Source of the DNA: a virus
IMG/VR virus record: IMGVR_UViG_3300009495_000099
Span: 1 to 21,161 of that record
DNA length: 21,161 nt
Strand: one strand, 5' to 3'
Of this stretch, positions 1-6,366 are shown piece after piece. Position numbers and translations under genes: made by a program. The first letter of the stretch is position 1. The number at the start of each line of letters is the position of its first letter. A model generated the notes under the pieces. That model searched no databases. It worked only from the letters and a program-made list of their open reading frames with translations, and had not been told where the DNA came from.

Positions 1-2
1 AG

Positions 3-602
3 CAAGAAGGTTCTCTCAACAGTTTCACAGGTGAGGGAGCACAAGTCTCAAGCAACAACAATACTACCGACACATCTAGTACAACCCAGAACACATACAA
101 CGGTGCAGGATCAGCAAGCGAGATACCTGTAGGTAGCGCCATAAGTCCTAGTTACATGAGTAACGGTATGGACACCTGTTTAAAAGGCACAGGGGGTTCA
201 TTACAGACGGTAGGGGTTGGATTTAGCAGTGGCGGGTATAACATTGACCCTGAGTGTAACAGGCGCAGAGACGCAAAGGTTCTTTCCGATCTAGGTATGA
301 AGGTAGCCGCGATAGCAAGAATGTGTCAGTCAGAAGATGTATGGCTAAGTATGTTTACATCTGGAACACCCTGTCCTATCCAACAGCAAGGCAGACTAGT
401 TGTAGGTAAACGAGCGTTTCTTGTTATGAAGATGAATCCAGAATTACACATCCCATCTTATGGTCGTGTTGGAAGAAACTATACCGACAACCAAAAATGG
501 TTTAACTCAATACTTGGAATAGGTGTCGAAACCGATGAAGAACAACCTGACAATAGCGAGTCTATTAGCGATAAGTTCCGTAGTTCACTCAAATCAACTT
601 GA
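3..602 (+). CDS. Partial hypothetical phage protein with conserved Cys/Met-rich core
   Basis: The frame is open from the left edge (first full codon at 3), so the true start lies outside the window; an internal ATG at 156 should not be taken as the start. About 199 residues are visible. The first 50 are Ser/Thr/Asn-rich and low complexity. The folded part follows, with MDTCLKG, DPECNRRRDAKVLSDLGMK, an AAIARMCQ segment and SGTPCPI. This spacing of four cysteines and the 'LGMK.AA...CQ' pattern resembles small uncharacterised proteins I associate with marine phages; that is memory, not a search. The end has RVGRNYTDNQKWFNSILGIG and a polar tail. Its 3' end overlaps the next gene by 80 bases. Function unknown; the position before lysis and tail genes fits a minor virion or envelope-directed protein. 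Confidence 0.7.
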   Translation, partial: QEGSLNSFTGEGAQVSSNNNTTDTSSTTQNTYNGAGSASEIPVGSAISPSYMSNGMDTCLKGTGGSLQTVGVGFSSGGYNIDPECNRRRDAKVLSDLGMKVAAIARMCQSEDVWLSMFTSGTPCPIQQQGRLVVGKRAFLVMKMNPELHIPSYGRVGRNYTDNQKWFNSILGIGVETDEEQPDNSESISDKFRSSLKST

Positions 603-1377
603 TGACTTAATTGATGCATCATCTGCGATTGTAGATCAGATCGACAGAGGTATTATGTTGGTAGGAGCCGCAACAGAGTATTCACACCACGGTGATGCGT
701 TAAGCGATGGCACATTGTCTACTTCCGCGCACATATCTACTGCACAGCTTGAAGCCTACAACAGCGCACTTATGGGGATGCAACAATATATGCCCTATGG
801 CTCAGTAGCCGATGTATTGGAAAACGCGGCGGTTGAACAGTTAGAACTTATGGACAACGCTATAGAAACTTTCACTGAAGTTACGGTGGACATGATTACT
901 GTAGTTCAAGTTGCTGAGATTAGTGAGCAAGCGGTCACTCCAGATGATAAAGCTGAAGTGCAGATGTTTGTTTCTGACAATTCTGAGACACTTCAGATTT
1001 CACAAGAAGATGTTGAAACATACAATCAAAGTGTCGATGATATTGAAACTCACGCCAACACCGCATCTGCTTACATCGCTGTAGCCGCAAACGCTGAAGC
1101 TGTAGAGTTCTTACAAACAGGCGCTGAAAACAATAATGCAGATGCCGCTGAAGCCACCCTGTCTTATGACGCTAATATGCAGTGGGTTCGTATGGGGTGG
1201 GCTAACACTAGTAATGGGACTGCTGTAATGCTAAATGGCGGCAACTTTGGGATGTCAAATTTATATGCCTCAGAGCCTGACATATTAGTAGCAGGTACTG
1301 AATCAGAGTTTTATCAGACAAGCCCTGTAGCTTTAGGTTATGAGTGCTTTATGAATCAAACGGACTGTGAAATATGA
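523..1377 (+). CDS. Secreted or periplasmic phage protein of unknown function (signal peptide)
   Basis: The gene encodes 284 residues from GTG 523; ATG 535 is an equally reasonable start, and both lie behind a GGA/AGG-like site. The N-terminus from Met5 (MKNNLTIASLLAISSVVHS) has a basic tip, a hydrophobic core and a small residue before Asn-Gln, which reads as a Sec signal peptide. The mature part is acidic and Ala/Glu-rich with predicted helices (roughly residues 25-200). A Gly/Asn-rich C-terminal part follows, with WVRMGWANTS and two cysteines near the end (YECFMNQTDCEI) that could form a disulfide in the periplasm. It overlaps the previous gene by 80 bases and shares ATGA with the next, so it is translated in one operon with them. 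I do not recognise the family. An exported protein in a phage late operon could act on the envelope during lysis or adsorption; that is inference. Confidence 0.7.
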   Translation: MSKPMKNNLTIASLLAISSVVHSNQLDDLIDASSAIVDQIDRGIMLVGAATEYSHHGDALSDGTLSTSAHISTAQLEAYNSALMGMQQYMPYGSVADVLENAAVEQLELMDNAIETFTEVTVDMITVVQVAEISEQAVTPDDKAEVQMFVSDNSETLQISQEDVETYNQSVDDIETHANTASAYIAVAANAEAVEFLQTGAENNNADAAEATLSYDANMQWVRMGWANTSNGTAVMLNGGNFGMSNLYASEPDILVAGTESEFYQTSPVALGYECFMNQTDCEI

Positions 1378-1850
1378 GTTTAGAAGATACTGAACTGAAA
1401 ATTGGTAACACTTCATTTAAGGGTGTGTATATCGCAATTCTGTTTAGCCTAGCTACTACGCTAGGTGGAGGAGTCTGGACTGCATCCAGTTTATACTCAA
1501 GATTGGAAGCCGTTGAGTCCATATCTGTTCCCGATATTGTTCCGTTAGAAGAAAAGGTGTTGCTGATTGAGCAAGAACTAAAAGCCAACGATGTCTCACA
1601 GTTACAAGGCAAACTAGCTACGTTAGGCACTAATCTTGTCACTATATCGACACAGCAAGACAAGCTGTTACTTATAAACGACAGTGTTTCTGAATTGAAA
1701 CAAAATGTCATTGAAATGCAGACAACAGTCCAGAAAGCAGAGATGGTGACTAAAGAGGTAGAAGGATTCCAGAAACAGGTAGACGCTGTAAAGCGTGACG
1801 TTCAAGACCTGTGGGATGGCATGGACTACCTTAGTAATCCGCTAAATTAG
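1374..1850 (+). CDS. Membrane-anchored coiled-coil protein
   Basis: This 158-residue protein starts at the ATG of an ATGA overlap with the preceding stop. Residues about 17-40 (VYIAILFSLATTLGGGVWT and following) form one transmembrane helix. Residues about 41-145 are a long heptad-like coiled coil rich in Glu, Lys, Leu, Val and Gln. The end, DVQDLWDGMDYLSNPLN, is reminiscent of small proteins near the lysis genes of other marine podoviruses. The topology (short cytoplasmic N-terminus, one helix, long extracytoplasmic helix) is like an i-spanin (Rz type), and no other spanin is visible in the window. There is no Rz1-like lipoprotein, however, so a spanin role is only a possibility. Confidence 0.7.
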   Translation: MSLEDTELKIGNTSFKGVYIAILFSLATTLGGGVWTASSLYSRLEAVESISVPDIVPLEEKVLLIEQELKANDVSQLQGKLATLGTNLVTISTQQDKLLLINDSVSELKQNVIEMQTTVQKAEMVTKEVEGFQKQVDAVKRDVQDLWDGMDYLSNPLN

Positions 1851-1857
1851 AGGATTT

Positions 1858-1886
1858 TTGGAGATATATTCAACTTGAGGTAGAAT
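1858..1886 (+). promoter_or_regulatory. Possible sigma70-type promoter ahead of the nuclease gene
   Basis: TTGGAG at 1858-1863 and TAGAAT at 1881-1886 are separated by exactly 17 bases in the 49-base gap between two otherwise tightly packed genes. The -35 matches the consensus at 3 of 6 positions and the -10 at 5 of 6. Transcription would start close to the GTG at 1900, leaving almost no leader. It is weak evidence, but such a gap is rare in this operon. Confidence 0.3.
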
Positions 1887-1899
1887 ATGCCCTAAAGGG

Positions 1900-2316
1900 G
1901 TGTATATTATTGACTCTACACGGATAGGTCAGTCAGGTGAATATCTAGCTTCCGCAGTGCTACAACGCCACTTCATGGCGATAGCTTACCCCAACATTCC
2001 AACAGCATACGACCTCACAGTTCAAACCAAGTCTGGCGACTTTCTTAAATGCCAAGTTAAAACATCAGACACATTAGAAACTGTGAACGGTAGTAACTAC
2101 TGGCGTTTCCATACCAGTAGGCAAAAGGGTCATTACACAACAAGCGATGTCGATTTCTTTGCTTTTGTGGTTTTACCACAACGCCTTTGTTTCTTTGAGT
2201 TGGCTGAAGATATATGCGGAAAACTTAATCACAGAATACCTGAGTCAAAAGCGACACTAGAAAACGAAAAAGACAACATAAATAACGTGTTAGGGCGATG
2301 GATAGTAGATGAGTAA
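1900..2316 (+). CDS. PD-(D/E)XK-fold nuclease-like protein
   Basis: The gene encodes 138 residues. The N-terminal part carries the layout of the PD-(D/E)XK superfamily: Glu14 in GQSGEYLASAVLQ, Asp38 in AYDLTVQT, and Gln52-Val-Lys54 in LKCQVKTSD. This is the pattern of resolvase-like and group-I-intron-endonuclease-like (PDDEXK_5-type) members, where Gln can replace the second acid. The C-terminal half has aromatic strands (WRFHT, DVDFFAFVVL) as in that family. The start is awkward. GTG 1900 lies directly behind AAAGGGG, too close for normal ribosome binding, while ATT codons at 1906 and 1909 are better spaced. A well-spaced ATG at 1886 opens only a two-codon frame. The stop overlaps the endolysin start by 8 bases. 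It could be a moron, a homing-type nuclease or a host-DNA nuclease; the target is unknown. Confidence 0.7.
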   Translation: MYIIDSTRIGQSGEYLASAVLQRHFMAIAYPNIPTAYDLTVQTKSGDFLKCQVKTSDTLETVNGSNYWRFHTSRQKGHYTTSDVDFFAFVVLPQRLCFFELAEDICGKLNHRIPESKATLENEKDNINNVLGRWIVDE

Positions 2317-2668
2317 ATTCACATATAAATATTTCAAAGTAAGCGATTTTGACTGTCAGGAAACAGGTGAGAATCGCATGGAAGAAGAGTTTATTAAGAG
2401 ACTGGATTTACTGCGTGGAGCCTGTGGTTTTCCTTTTATTGTAACCAGTGGATACCGCGACCCCTCACACAGCGTGGAGCGAAACAAGAAAAATGGCGGT
2501 GGGATGCACACAAAAGGTGTAGCCGCTGACATCCGTATTTCAAACGGAAAACAACGATACGACATTATCAAAAACGCGATGGCAATGGGGTTTACAGGTA
2601 TTGGCATCGCTAAAACCTTTGTTCATGTAGACACCAGAGAAGACACGCCAGTGGTATGGACTTACTAA
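2309..2668 (+). CDS. Peptidoglycan endopeptidase (peptidase M15 family endolysin)
   Basis: The 119-residue protein is a complete single-domain M15-type zinc peptidase. SGYR lies at residues 47-50, the first zinc ligands fall in MHTKGVAADI (His67 and Asp74), and the third in FVHVD (His106, with Asp108). The C-terminus ends in WTY, as many phage members do. These enzymes cut peptide cross-links of the cell wall (D-Ala-D-Ala carboxypeptidase or endopeptidase type), and in a phage this is the endolysin that ends infection. No signal peptide or SAR helix is visible, so it should need a holin; two holin candidates follow directly. The ATG overlaps the preceding stop by 8 bases, and its stop overlaps the next gene by 13, indicating translational coupling through the lysis cassette. 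Confidence 0.9.
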   Translation: MSKFTYKYFKVSDFDCQETGENRMEEEFIKRLDLLRGACGFPFIVTSGYRDPSHSVERNKKNGGGMHTKGVAADIRISNGKQRYDIIKNAMAMGFTGIGIAKTFVHVDTREDTPVVWTY

Positions 2669-2847
2669 CGGATAAAACGAAAATGACCGAAGAAGCAAAA
2701 CAAACTGTTGATGTTTTGGCGGCAAGCACTGGGTTCTTCTCACTGGTTGCGTGGCTACCGCCCGTGGCATCTCTTCTTACAATTGTGTGGCTCGGCATTA
2801 GGATTTACGAGAGTGACACAGTGCAAGGGTTGCTAAATAAAAAATGA
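2656..2847 (+). CDS. Small phage holin (T7-like class candidate)
   Basis: The protein has 63 residues. A charged N-terminus (MDLLTDKTKMTEEAKQ) is followed by a hydrophobic stretch from about 22 to 50 (STGFFSLVAWLPPVASLLTIVWLGI), then RIYESDTVQGLLNKK. One helix is certain, and the Pro-Pro may break it into two short ones. Size, polarity and position immediately behind the endolysin fit short phage holins such as T7 gp17.5, and the 'LP..SLLTI.W..IR.YE' pattern is one I know from phage holin annotations. A second in-frame ATG (2683, Met10) gives a form lacking two acidic residues and two lysines. Dual starts of this kind regulate timing in several holins, but here the role is only a possibility. 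No strong ribosome-binding site precedes 2656. Confidence 0.75.
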   Translation: MDLLTDKTKMTEEAKQTVDVLAASTGFFSLVAWLPPVASLLTIVWLGIRIYESDTVQGLLNKK

Positions 2848-3224
2848 ATATTTTAGGTGGCATGATAGGCGCAGTGGCTGATCTCGGTAAAAGTTATTTA
2901 GGTAACAAAGCCGCAGAGAAACAGGCTAAACATAAAGCCAAAATCACCATGATTGAGAACGATGCCGACTGGGAATCTAAGATGGCTGAGGCTTCTAATT
3001 CGTCATTTAAGGATGAATTTTTCGTAATTGTTTTAAGTTTTCCATTGTTTTTTATCGGCTATGCAGTAGGCGTAGATGACCCCGCAATAATAGACAGGGT
3101 AAAAGAAGGTTTCAACGCACTTAGCCAATTGCCTGAGTGGTATCAATACTTATTATTTATTGCTGTCAGTTCTAGCTTTGGTATCAAAGGTGCTGACAAA
3201 ATTATGAACTTGAGGAAGAAATAA
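2844..3224 (+). CDS. GTA_holin_3TM-like membrane protein (second holin candidate)
   Basis: The gene encodes 126 residues from an ATGA-type overlap with the preceding stop. The N-terminal 60 residues are amphipathic and highly charged (AAEKQAKHKAKITMIENDADWESKMAEAS). A turn SSFKDEFF follows, then hydrophobic segments at about 60-76 (FVIVLSFPLFFIGYAVG) and 98-114 (EWYQYLLFIAVSSSFGI). The W..KM..AS..S.KDEF pattern, the P in the first segment and the LPEWYQY motif match the 'holin of 3TMs' family found in gene transfer agents and marine phages. It probably forms or regulates the inner-membrane lesion together with the smaller holin. Two candidate holins side by side could be a holin and antiholin pair. 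Confidence 0.75.
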   Translation: MNILGGMIGAVADLGKSYLGNKAAEKQAKHKAKITMIENDADWESKMAEASNSSFKDEFFVIVLSFPLFFIGYAVGVDDPAIIDRVKEGFNALSQLPEWYQYLLFIAVSSSFGIKGADKIMNLRKK

Positions 3225-3225
3225 G

Positions 3226-3954
3226 ATGGGATTAGAAACAGCTACTTACATTAGTGATTTTAATGTCAATAACCCTACGCAAAACGACCCCGTAGGTGAA
3301 GGCGATAATCATATCAAAATGATTAAATCTGCTTTAAAAACTACTTTTTCAGGCATAACGGGTGAGGTTACTGGAACACACACCGCTATAAACAGTGCGG
3401 TTGCGGCGGCTAACGCGGCAACAAACGCAAACACCGCAAGCACAATAGTTAAAAGAGACGCATCAGGTAACTTTACCGCAGGCACAATCACAGCGGCTCT
3501 GACGGGTGACGTAACGGGCGCTGTGACTGGTGACGTAACTGGCAATGTAACGGGTGACTTAACAGGCGCTGTAACTGGCGATGTAACTGGCGATGTAACT
3601 GGTAACGTAACGGGTAATGTAACGGGTAATGTTAGCGGTTCCTCTGGTAGTTGCACGGGAAATGCGGCATCTGCAACTACTGCGGCGGCTTGTTCAGGAA
3701 ATGCGGCATCCGCAACTACTGCGGCGGCTTGTTCTGGTAATGCGGCAACCGCGACCACTGCGGCGGCTTGTACAGGAAATGCGGCATCTGCATCTACTGC
3801 GGCGGCTTGTACAGGAAATGCGGCAACCGCAACTACTGCGGCGGCTTGTTCTGGCAATGCGGCATCTGCAACCACTGCGGGTGATGTGGACGGGTTTAGC
3901 ATTTCAACATCCTCCTCTGGCAATAACGCTAACACTATTTATTTTAGGACTTGA
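3226..3954 (+). CDS. Tail fibre/appendage-like protein with two tandem-repeat regions
   Basis: This 242-residue protein starts two bases after the preceding stop, behind GAGGAAG. Residues 1-45 (ETATYISDFNVNNPTQNDP, then GEGDNHIKMIKSALKTTF) match the N-terminal module that many phage tail fibres and appendages use to attach to the particle. Residues 93-136 are eleven four-residue TG(D/N/A)(V/L) units, and residues 143-220 are six 13-residue units beginning with Cys. It ends DGFSISTSSSGNNANTIYFRT, apparently without a receptor-binding head or chaperone domain. TGNVTGNV arrays are familiar from marine phage tail fibres, where they probably form a trimeric shaft. The protein is short for a fibre, so it may be an adaptor or a shaft whose tip is supplied by the next gene. 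No trace of a frameshift was noticed. Confidence 0.75.
   Translation: MGLETATYISDFNVNNPTQNDPVGEGDNHIKMIKSALKTTFSGITGEVTGTHTAINSAVAAANAATNANTASTIVKRDASGNFTAGTITAALTGDVTGAVTGDVTGNVTGDLTGAVTGDVTGDVTGNVTGNVTGNVSGSSGSCTGNAASATTAAACSGNAASATTAAACSGNAATATTAAACTGNAASASTAAACTGNAATATTAAACSGNAASATTAGDVDGFSISTSSSGNNANTIYFRT
3502..3633 (+). repeat. Coding tandem repeat, 12-base unit x 11
   Basis: Eleven consecutive 12-base units encode TG(D/N/A)(V/L), residues 93-136 of the tail protein. Copies differ mostly at wobble positions and at the third residue. The uniform length and in-frame period suggest growth by slippage under selection for a repeating shaft. Confidence 0.9.
3652..3885 (+). repeat. Coding tandem repeat, 39-base unit x 6
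   Basis: Six consecutive 39-base units encode (Cys)(Ser/Thr)GNAA(Ser/Thr)A(Ser/Thr)TAAA, residues 143-220. The Cys falls at residues 143, 156, 169, 182, 195 and 208, exactly 13 apart. The last unit diverges at its end (TTAGD). Near-identity at the DNA level implies recent expansion or ongoing gene conversion. Confidence 0.9.
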
Positions 3955-3956
3955 AA

Positions 3957-4508
3957 ATGCCTATTTTTAAAGGCGCTACAGAAATTAAAGACATTAAAAT
4001 CGGTACTACCGAAATTAATGAGGTGTATGTTGGTGCAAATAAGGTGTGGGAAAGAGCGTTATCGTTTGTCATAACCAATGATTACTCCGATGTCACAACT
4101 AATCATAGTTATAACAGTTGGACCAGACAAATTCTTGCGGGGTACACTACTTTAACAACCCTATACACTACTTTATCTGAAAGTGATATATCGCCAGAGC
4201 CGCCAAATTTTGACGCATCGACATACACGGGTTCTACTCCGTGGTTGTACCAGTTTAACTATTATAAGTTTGAGTCAAGCGGTACAGGCACTACTCCCGT
4301 AGACCAAGTTCAGCTTTGGATTAACCACGATCAGTATGAATCCGTATCAAACGATGGGTGGACTTCAGTAACCGTTGGTAGTACCACTCTTAATAGGGCT
4401 GATGCTACTTATTCAGATAACCCACAGCTGACAGTTTGGACTTGGACAAGTGTAGGAAACCCCTTTGGGACTACTGTTGGCGGTTCGGTGGATGTGAAGT
4501 TCACATGA
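3957..4508 (+). CDS. Phage tail-associated structural protein (appendage partner)
   Basis: The ATG at 3957 is chosen over the TTG at 3951 because an AGGAC site lies 6 bases upstream. The product has 183 residues. The N-terminus has the small repeated motif TEIKDIKIGTTEINEVYVGANKVWE, built from 'I..I..G...I..VYVG...VW' strands, which is a familiar start of phage structural proteins. The remainder is Thr/Ser/Asn/Tyr/Trp-rich and looks all-beta (SYNSWTRQ, DQVQLWINHDQYESV, LTVWTWTSVG), with no cysteine in contrast to its neighbour. This composition suits a virion surface or receptor-binding module. It directly follows the repeat-bearing fibre-like gene and overlaps the next gene by ATGA, so the pair may act together as shaft and tip. 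Function is inferred from context only. Confidence 0.65.
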   Translation: MPIFKGATEIKDIKIGTTEINEVYVGANKVWERALSFVITNDYSDVTTNHSYNSWTRQILAGYTTLTTLYTTLSESDISPEPPNFDASTYTGSTPWLYQFNYYKFESSGTGTTPVDQVQLWINHDQYESVSNDGWTSVTVGSTTLNRADATYSDNPQLTVWTWTSVGNPFGTTVGGSVDVKFT

Positions 4509-6103
4509 CTTACATACCTCTTAGGCAAATAGGTTCTGGCGGGATCGTAAGCGATCAGAATCCTTACGATTTAGAATTAACGCAGTTTCCTGACGGCAAC
4601 AATGTGGCGTTCCACGATGGATATTTAGGAACGACTTTAGGTTACACGCTTGAGACAGATCAAACTGTAGTTGGTGATGACAACGGAACACCGACCTACA
4701 CAAGTAAACAACTGACGGGCATTAAAGGGTGGATGGCTGACGGTGATAGTACGTTAATAGTTGGTTCTTTAAATAAACTTTACCGTTGGGATGGTAGCAC
4801 TTTCGATGATGTAACCCGAACGGCGAGCGACTATACAAACAGCCCCAAATGGCAGGTGGAGCAAATGGGTCTTGGTATGTTAGCTAATAATGGCGCAAAC
4901 GTACCTCAGTATATGGAGCCTGATTATACTAATTTTGTAGATTTACCTAGTTTCCCATCTGCTATCACAACTCAGTGCATAAAACCTTATAGGTCTTTCT
5001 TAGTCATGCTTGGGTATGAGGAGGGCGGTAATTCGTACCCTTACACTGTCAGATGGTCAGACGCATACGACCCCCGTGGATACCCTGCCAGTTACAGCAT
5101 CACGGACACGACAACATTAGGTGGTGAAAATGTCCTTTCAGGTAATAACGGGCAGTTAGTAGATCAATTAACTTTGAACAACGCACAGATTATTTACGCC
5201 GAGCGAGGCGTGTTTGCGATGGATTATGTTGGCGCTCCATTCGTGTTTACATTTAGGGATGTGTTTAACGATGACGGCATAATAAACCGTGGCGCGGTAG
5301 CTTCATTCTTCAATCAACATTTGGTTGTGGGTAATAATGATATCTATGTACACGATGGCAACCAAAAACGAAGTATAGTTGACAGGAAGGTTAGAAGAAC
5401 ATTTTTTAACGCAGTCGCTGATACAAGAAGTATATATTGTCAAACGGTAACGGACAGATCAGAAGTTTGGATTTGCTATGCCGACAGTGATGCACCAGAC
5501 AGAACTTCAGCTAACCGAGCATTAGTATATAACTGGACGCAAGATTCTTTCACCTTCATAGATTTACCTAGCATTCGTCAGCTAACCGTATCTGAGGTTA
5601 TAGACCCAAGCGGTGGGTGGGATGACGCATATACAGAAGATATTAGATGGGATGAAAGTAGCCTATATTGGTCTAATGCTTCTCGGACAACAGAAGCAGA
5701 TAGCCTACAGGTTTTTGGTGTAGACACTGAGAACTCTAAGATATATCTAATGAATAACTCCCACGGGGCAGATGGATCAACAATAAACTCGTATGTAGAA
5801 TCTACCAAAATAGATTTAGATGTTGTTTTAGGTAAGGCAACAAACAACATTAAACAGATCAAAGGTATTATGCCGCAGATTAGGGGCGCAGGCGTAGTTA
5901 ATGTGTCTCTAGGTGTCTCAGATGCACCACAGGATCCTGTAACATGGCAGTCCACGGTGGGTTATAATATTGATACAGATCATAAGATTGATTTTAGATC
6001 GTGCGGCAGATACTTTGCCATTCGCGTTCAATCTAACAGCAATACAGACCACTGGCAGTTAACTGGTCTGGATATAGATGTAGAAGAGGTTGCAAGCCGA
6101 TGA
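4505..6103 (+). CDS. Phage structural protein, P22 gp10-like stabilisation/tail candidate
   Basis: The ATG at 4505 in an ATGA overlap is preferred to an upstream in-frame codon at 4436 that would run deep into the previous gene. The product has 532 residues. It begins IPLRQIGSGGIVSDQNPYDL, then ELTQFPDGNNVAFHDGYLGTTLGY. The pattern 'GGI..D..PYDL....W/F.DGNNV.F.DG' recurs at the N-terminus of podovirus proteins annotated as packaged-DNA stabilisation or tail-hub proteins. The rest has many short beta repeats (SLNKLYRWDGSTFDDVTR, GNNDIYVHDGNQKRSIVDRK, NRALVYNWTQDSFTFIDLPS) that look like beta-propeller blades, as known for P22 gp10. P22 gp10 is 472 residues, so length is comparable. It would close the portal and link it to the tail. 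Confidence in a virion role is high, in the exact family moderate. Confidence 0.7.
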   Translation: MTYIPLRQIGSGGIVSDQNPYDLELTQFPDGNNVAFHDGYLGTTLGYTLETDQTVVGDDNGTPTYTSKQLTGIKGWMADGDSTLIVGSLNKLYRWDGSTFDDVTRTASDYTNSPKWQVEQMGLGMLANNGANVPQYMEPDYTNFVDLPSFPSAITTQCIKPYRSFLVMLGYEEGGNSYPYTVRWSDAYDPRGYPASYSITDTTTLGGENVLSGNNGQLVDQLTLNNAQIIYAERGVFAMDYVGAPFVFTFRDVFNDDGIINRGAVASFFNQHLVVGNNDIYVHDGNQKRSIVDRKVRRTFFNAVADTRSIYCQTVTDRSEVWICYADSDAPDRTSANRALVYNWTQDSFTFIDLPSIRQLTVSEVIDPSGGWDDAYTEDIRWDESSLYWSNASRTTEADSLQVFGVDTENSKIYLMNNSHGADGSTINSYVESTKIDLDVVLGKATNNIKQIKGIMPQIRGAGVVNVSLGVSDAPQDPVTWQSTVGYNIDTDHKIDFRSCGRYFAIRVQSNSNTDHWQLTGLDIDVEEVASR

Positions 6104-6357
6104 GCTTTCAGCCTACATCAACTCAAGCAACATCAGTTGCGGACTTGCGGTCATGGATCAGCAACGAACTCGTAAGAGTTTCAAATGCTTTTCTCACTTC
6201 ATCGCAAACAACCACACTCCCCTTATTAACAGTCGCTCCTGCAAAGCCTCAAATCGGTCAAATTGTATTTGCGGATGGCGGCAATTGGAATCCCCAACTC
6301 CCTAATGGTCGTGGTCTTTACTACTACGACACAGGCGGTTGGGTTCACATAGCATAG
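6100..6357 (+). CDS. Small phage structural protein of unknown function
   Basis: This 85-residue protein starts at an ATGA overlap with the preceding gene. The N-terminal half is helical (SVADLRSWISNELVRVSNAF). The second half is aromatic and probably beta (GQIVFADGGNWNPQ, GRGLYYYDTGGWVHIA). The 'G..VFADG..W.P....G.GLY....G.W' pattern resembles short phage proteins in which a C-terminal strand module binds another virion component. It has no membrane segment and no catalytic motif. The gene sits between the gp10-like protein and the ejection-protein run, so a small connector or plug role is plausible but unproven. Confidence 0.65.
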   Translation: MSFQPTSTQATSVADLRSWISNELVRVSNAFLTSSQTTTLPLLTVAPAKPQIGQIVFADGGNWNPQLPNGRGLYYYDTGGWVHIA

Positions 6358-6366
6358 GTATATAAA

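Noticed and set aside
2540-2798. Minus-strand open frames opposite endolysin and holin
   Set aside because: They oppose well-supported lysis genes and have neither family-like motifs nor ribosome sites.
3502-3885. Regular repeats that might suggest a CRISPR array
   Set aside because: The repeats are contiguous, in frame, have no unique spacers and encode a shaft-like protein.
3309-3935. Long minus-strand open frame across the tail protein
   Set aside because: It exists only because the tandem repeats keep the opposite strand free of stops; the product is Ala/Val/Pro low-complexity and no ribosome site or operon context supports it.
4436-4504. Upstream extension of the gp10-like gene
   Set aside because: It would overlap the previous gene by over 70 bases, while ATG 4505 gives a standard ATGA coupling and the conserved N-terminus starts there.
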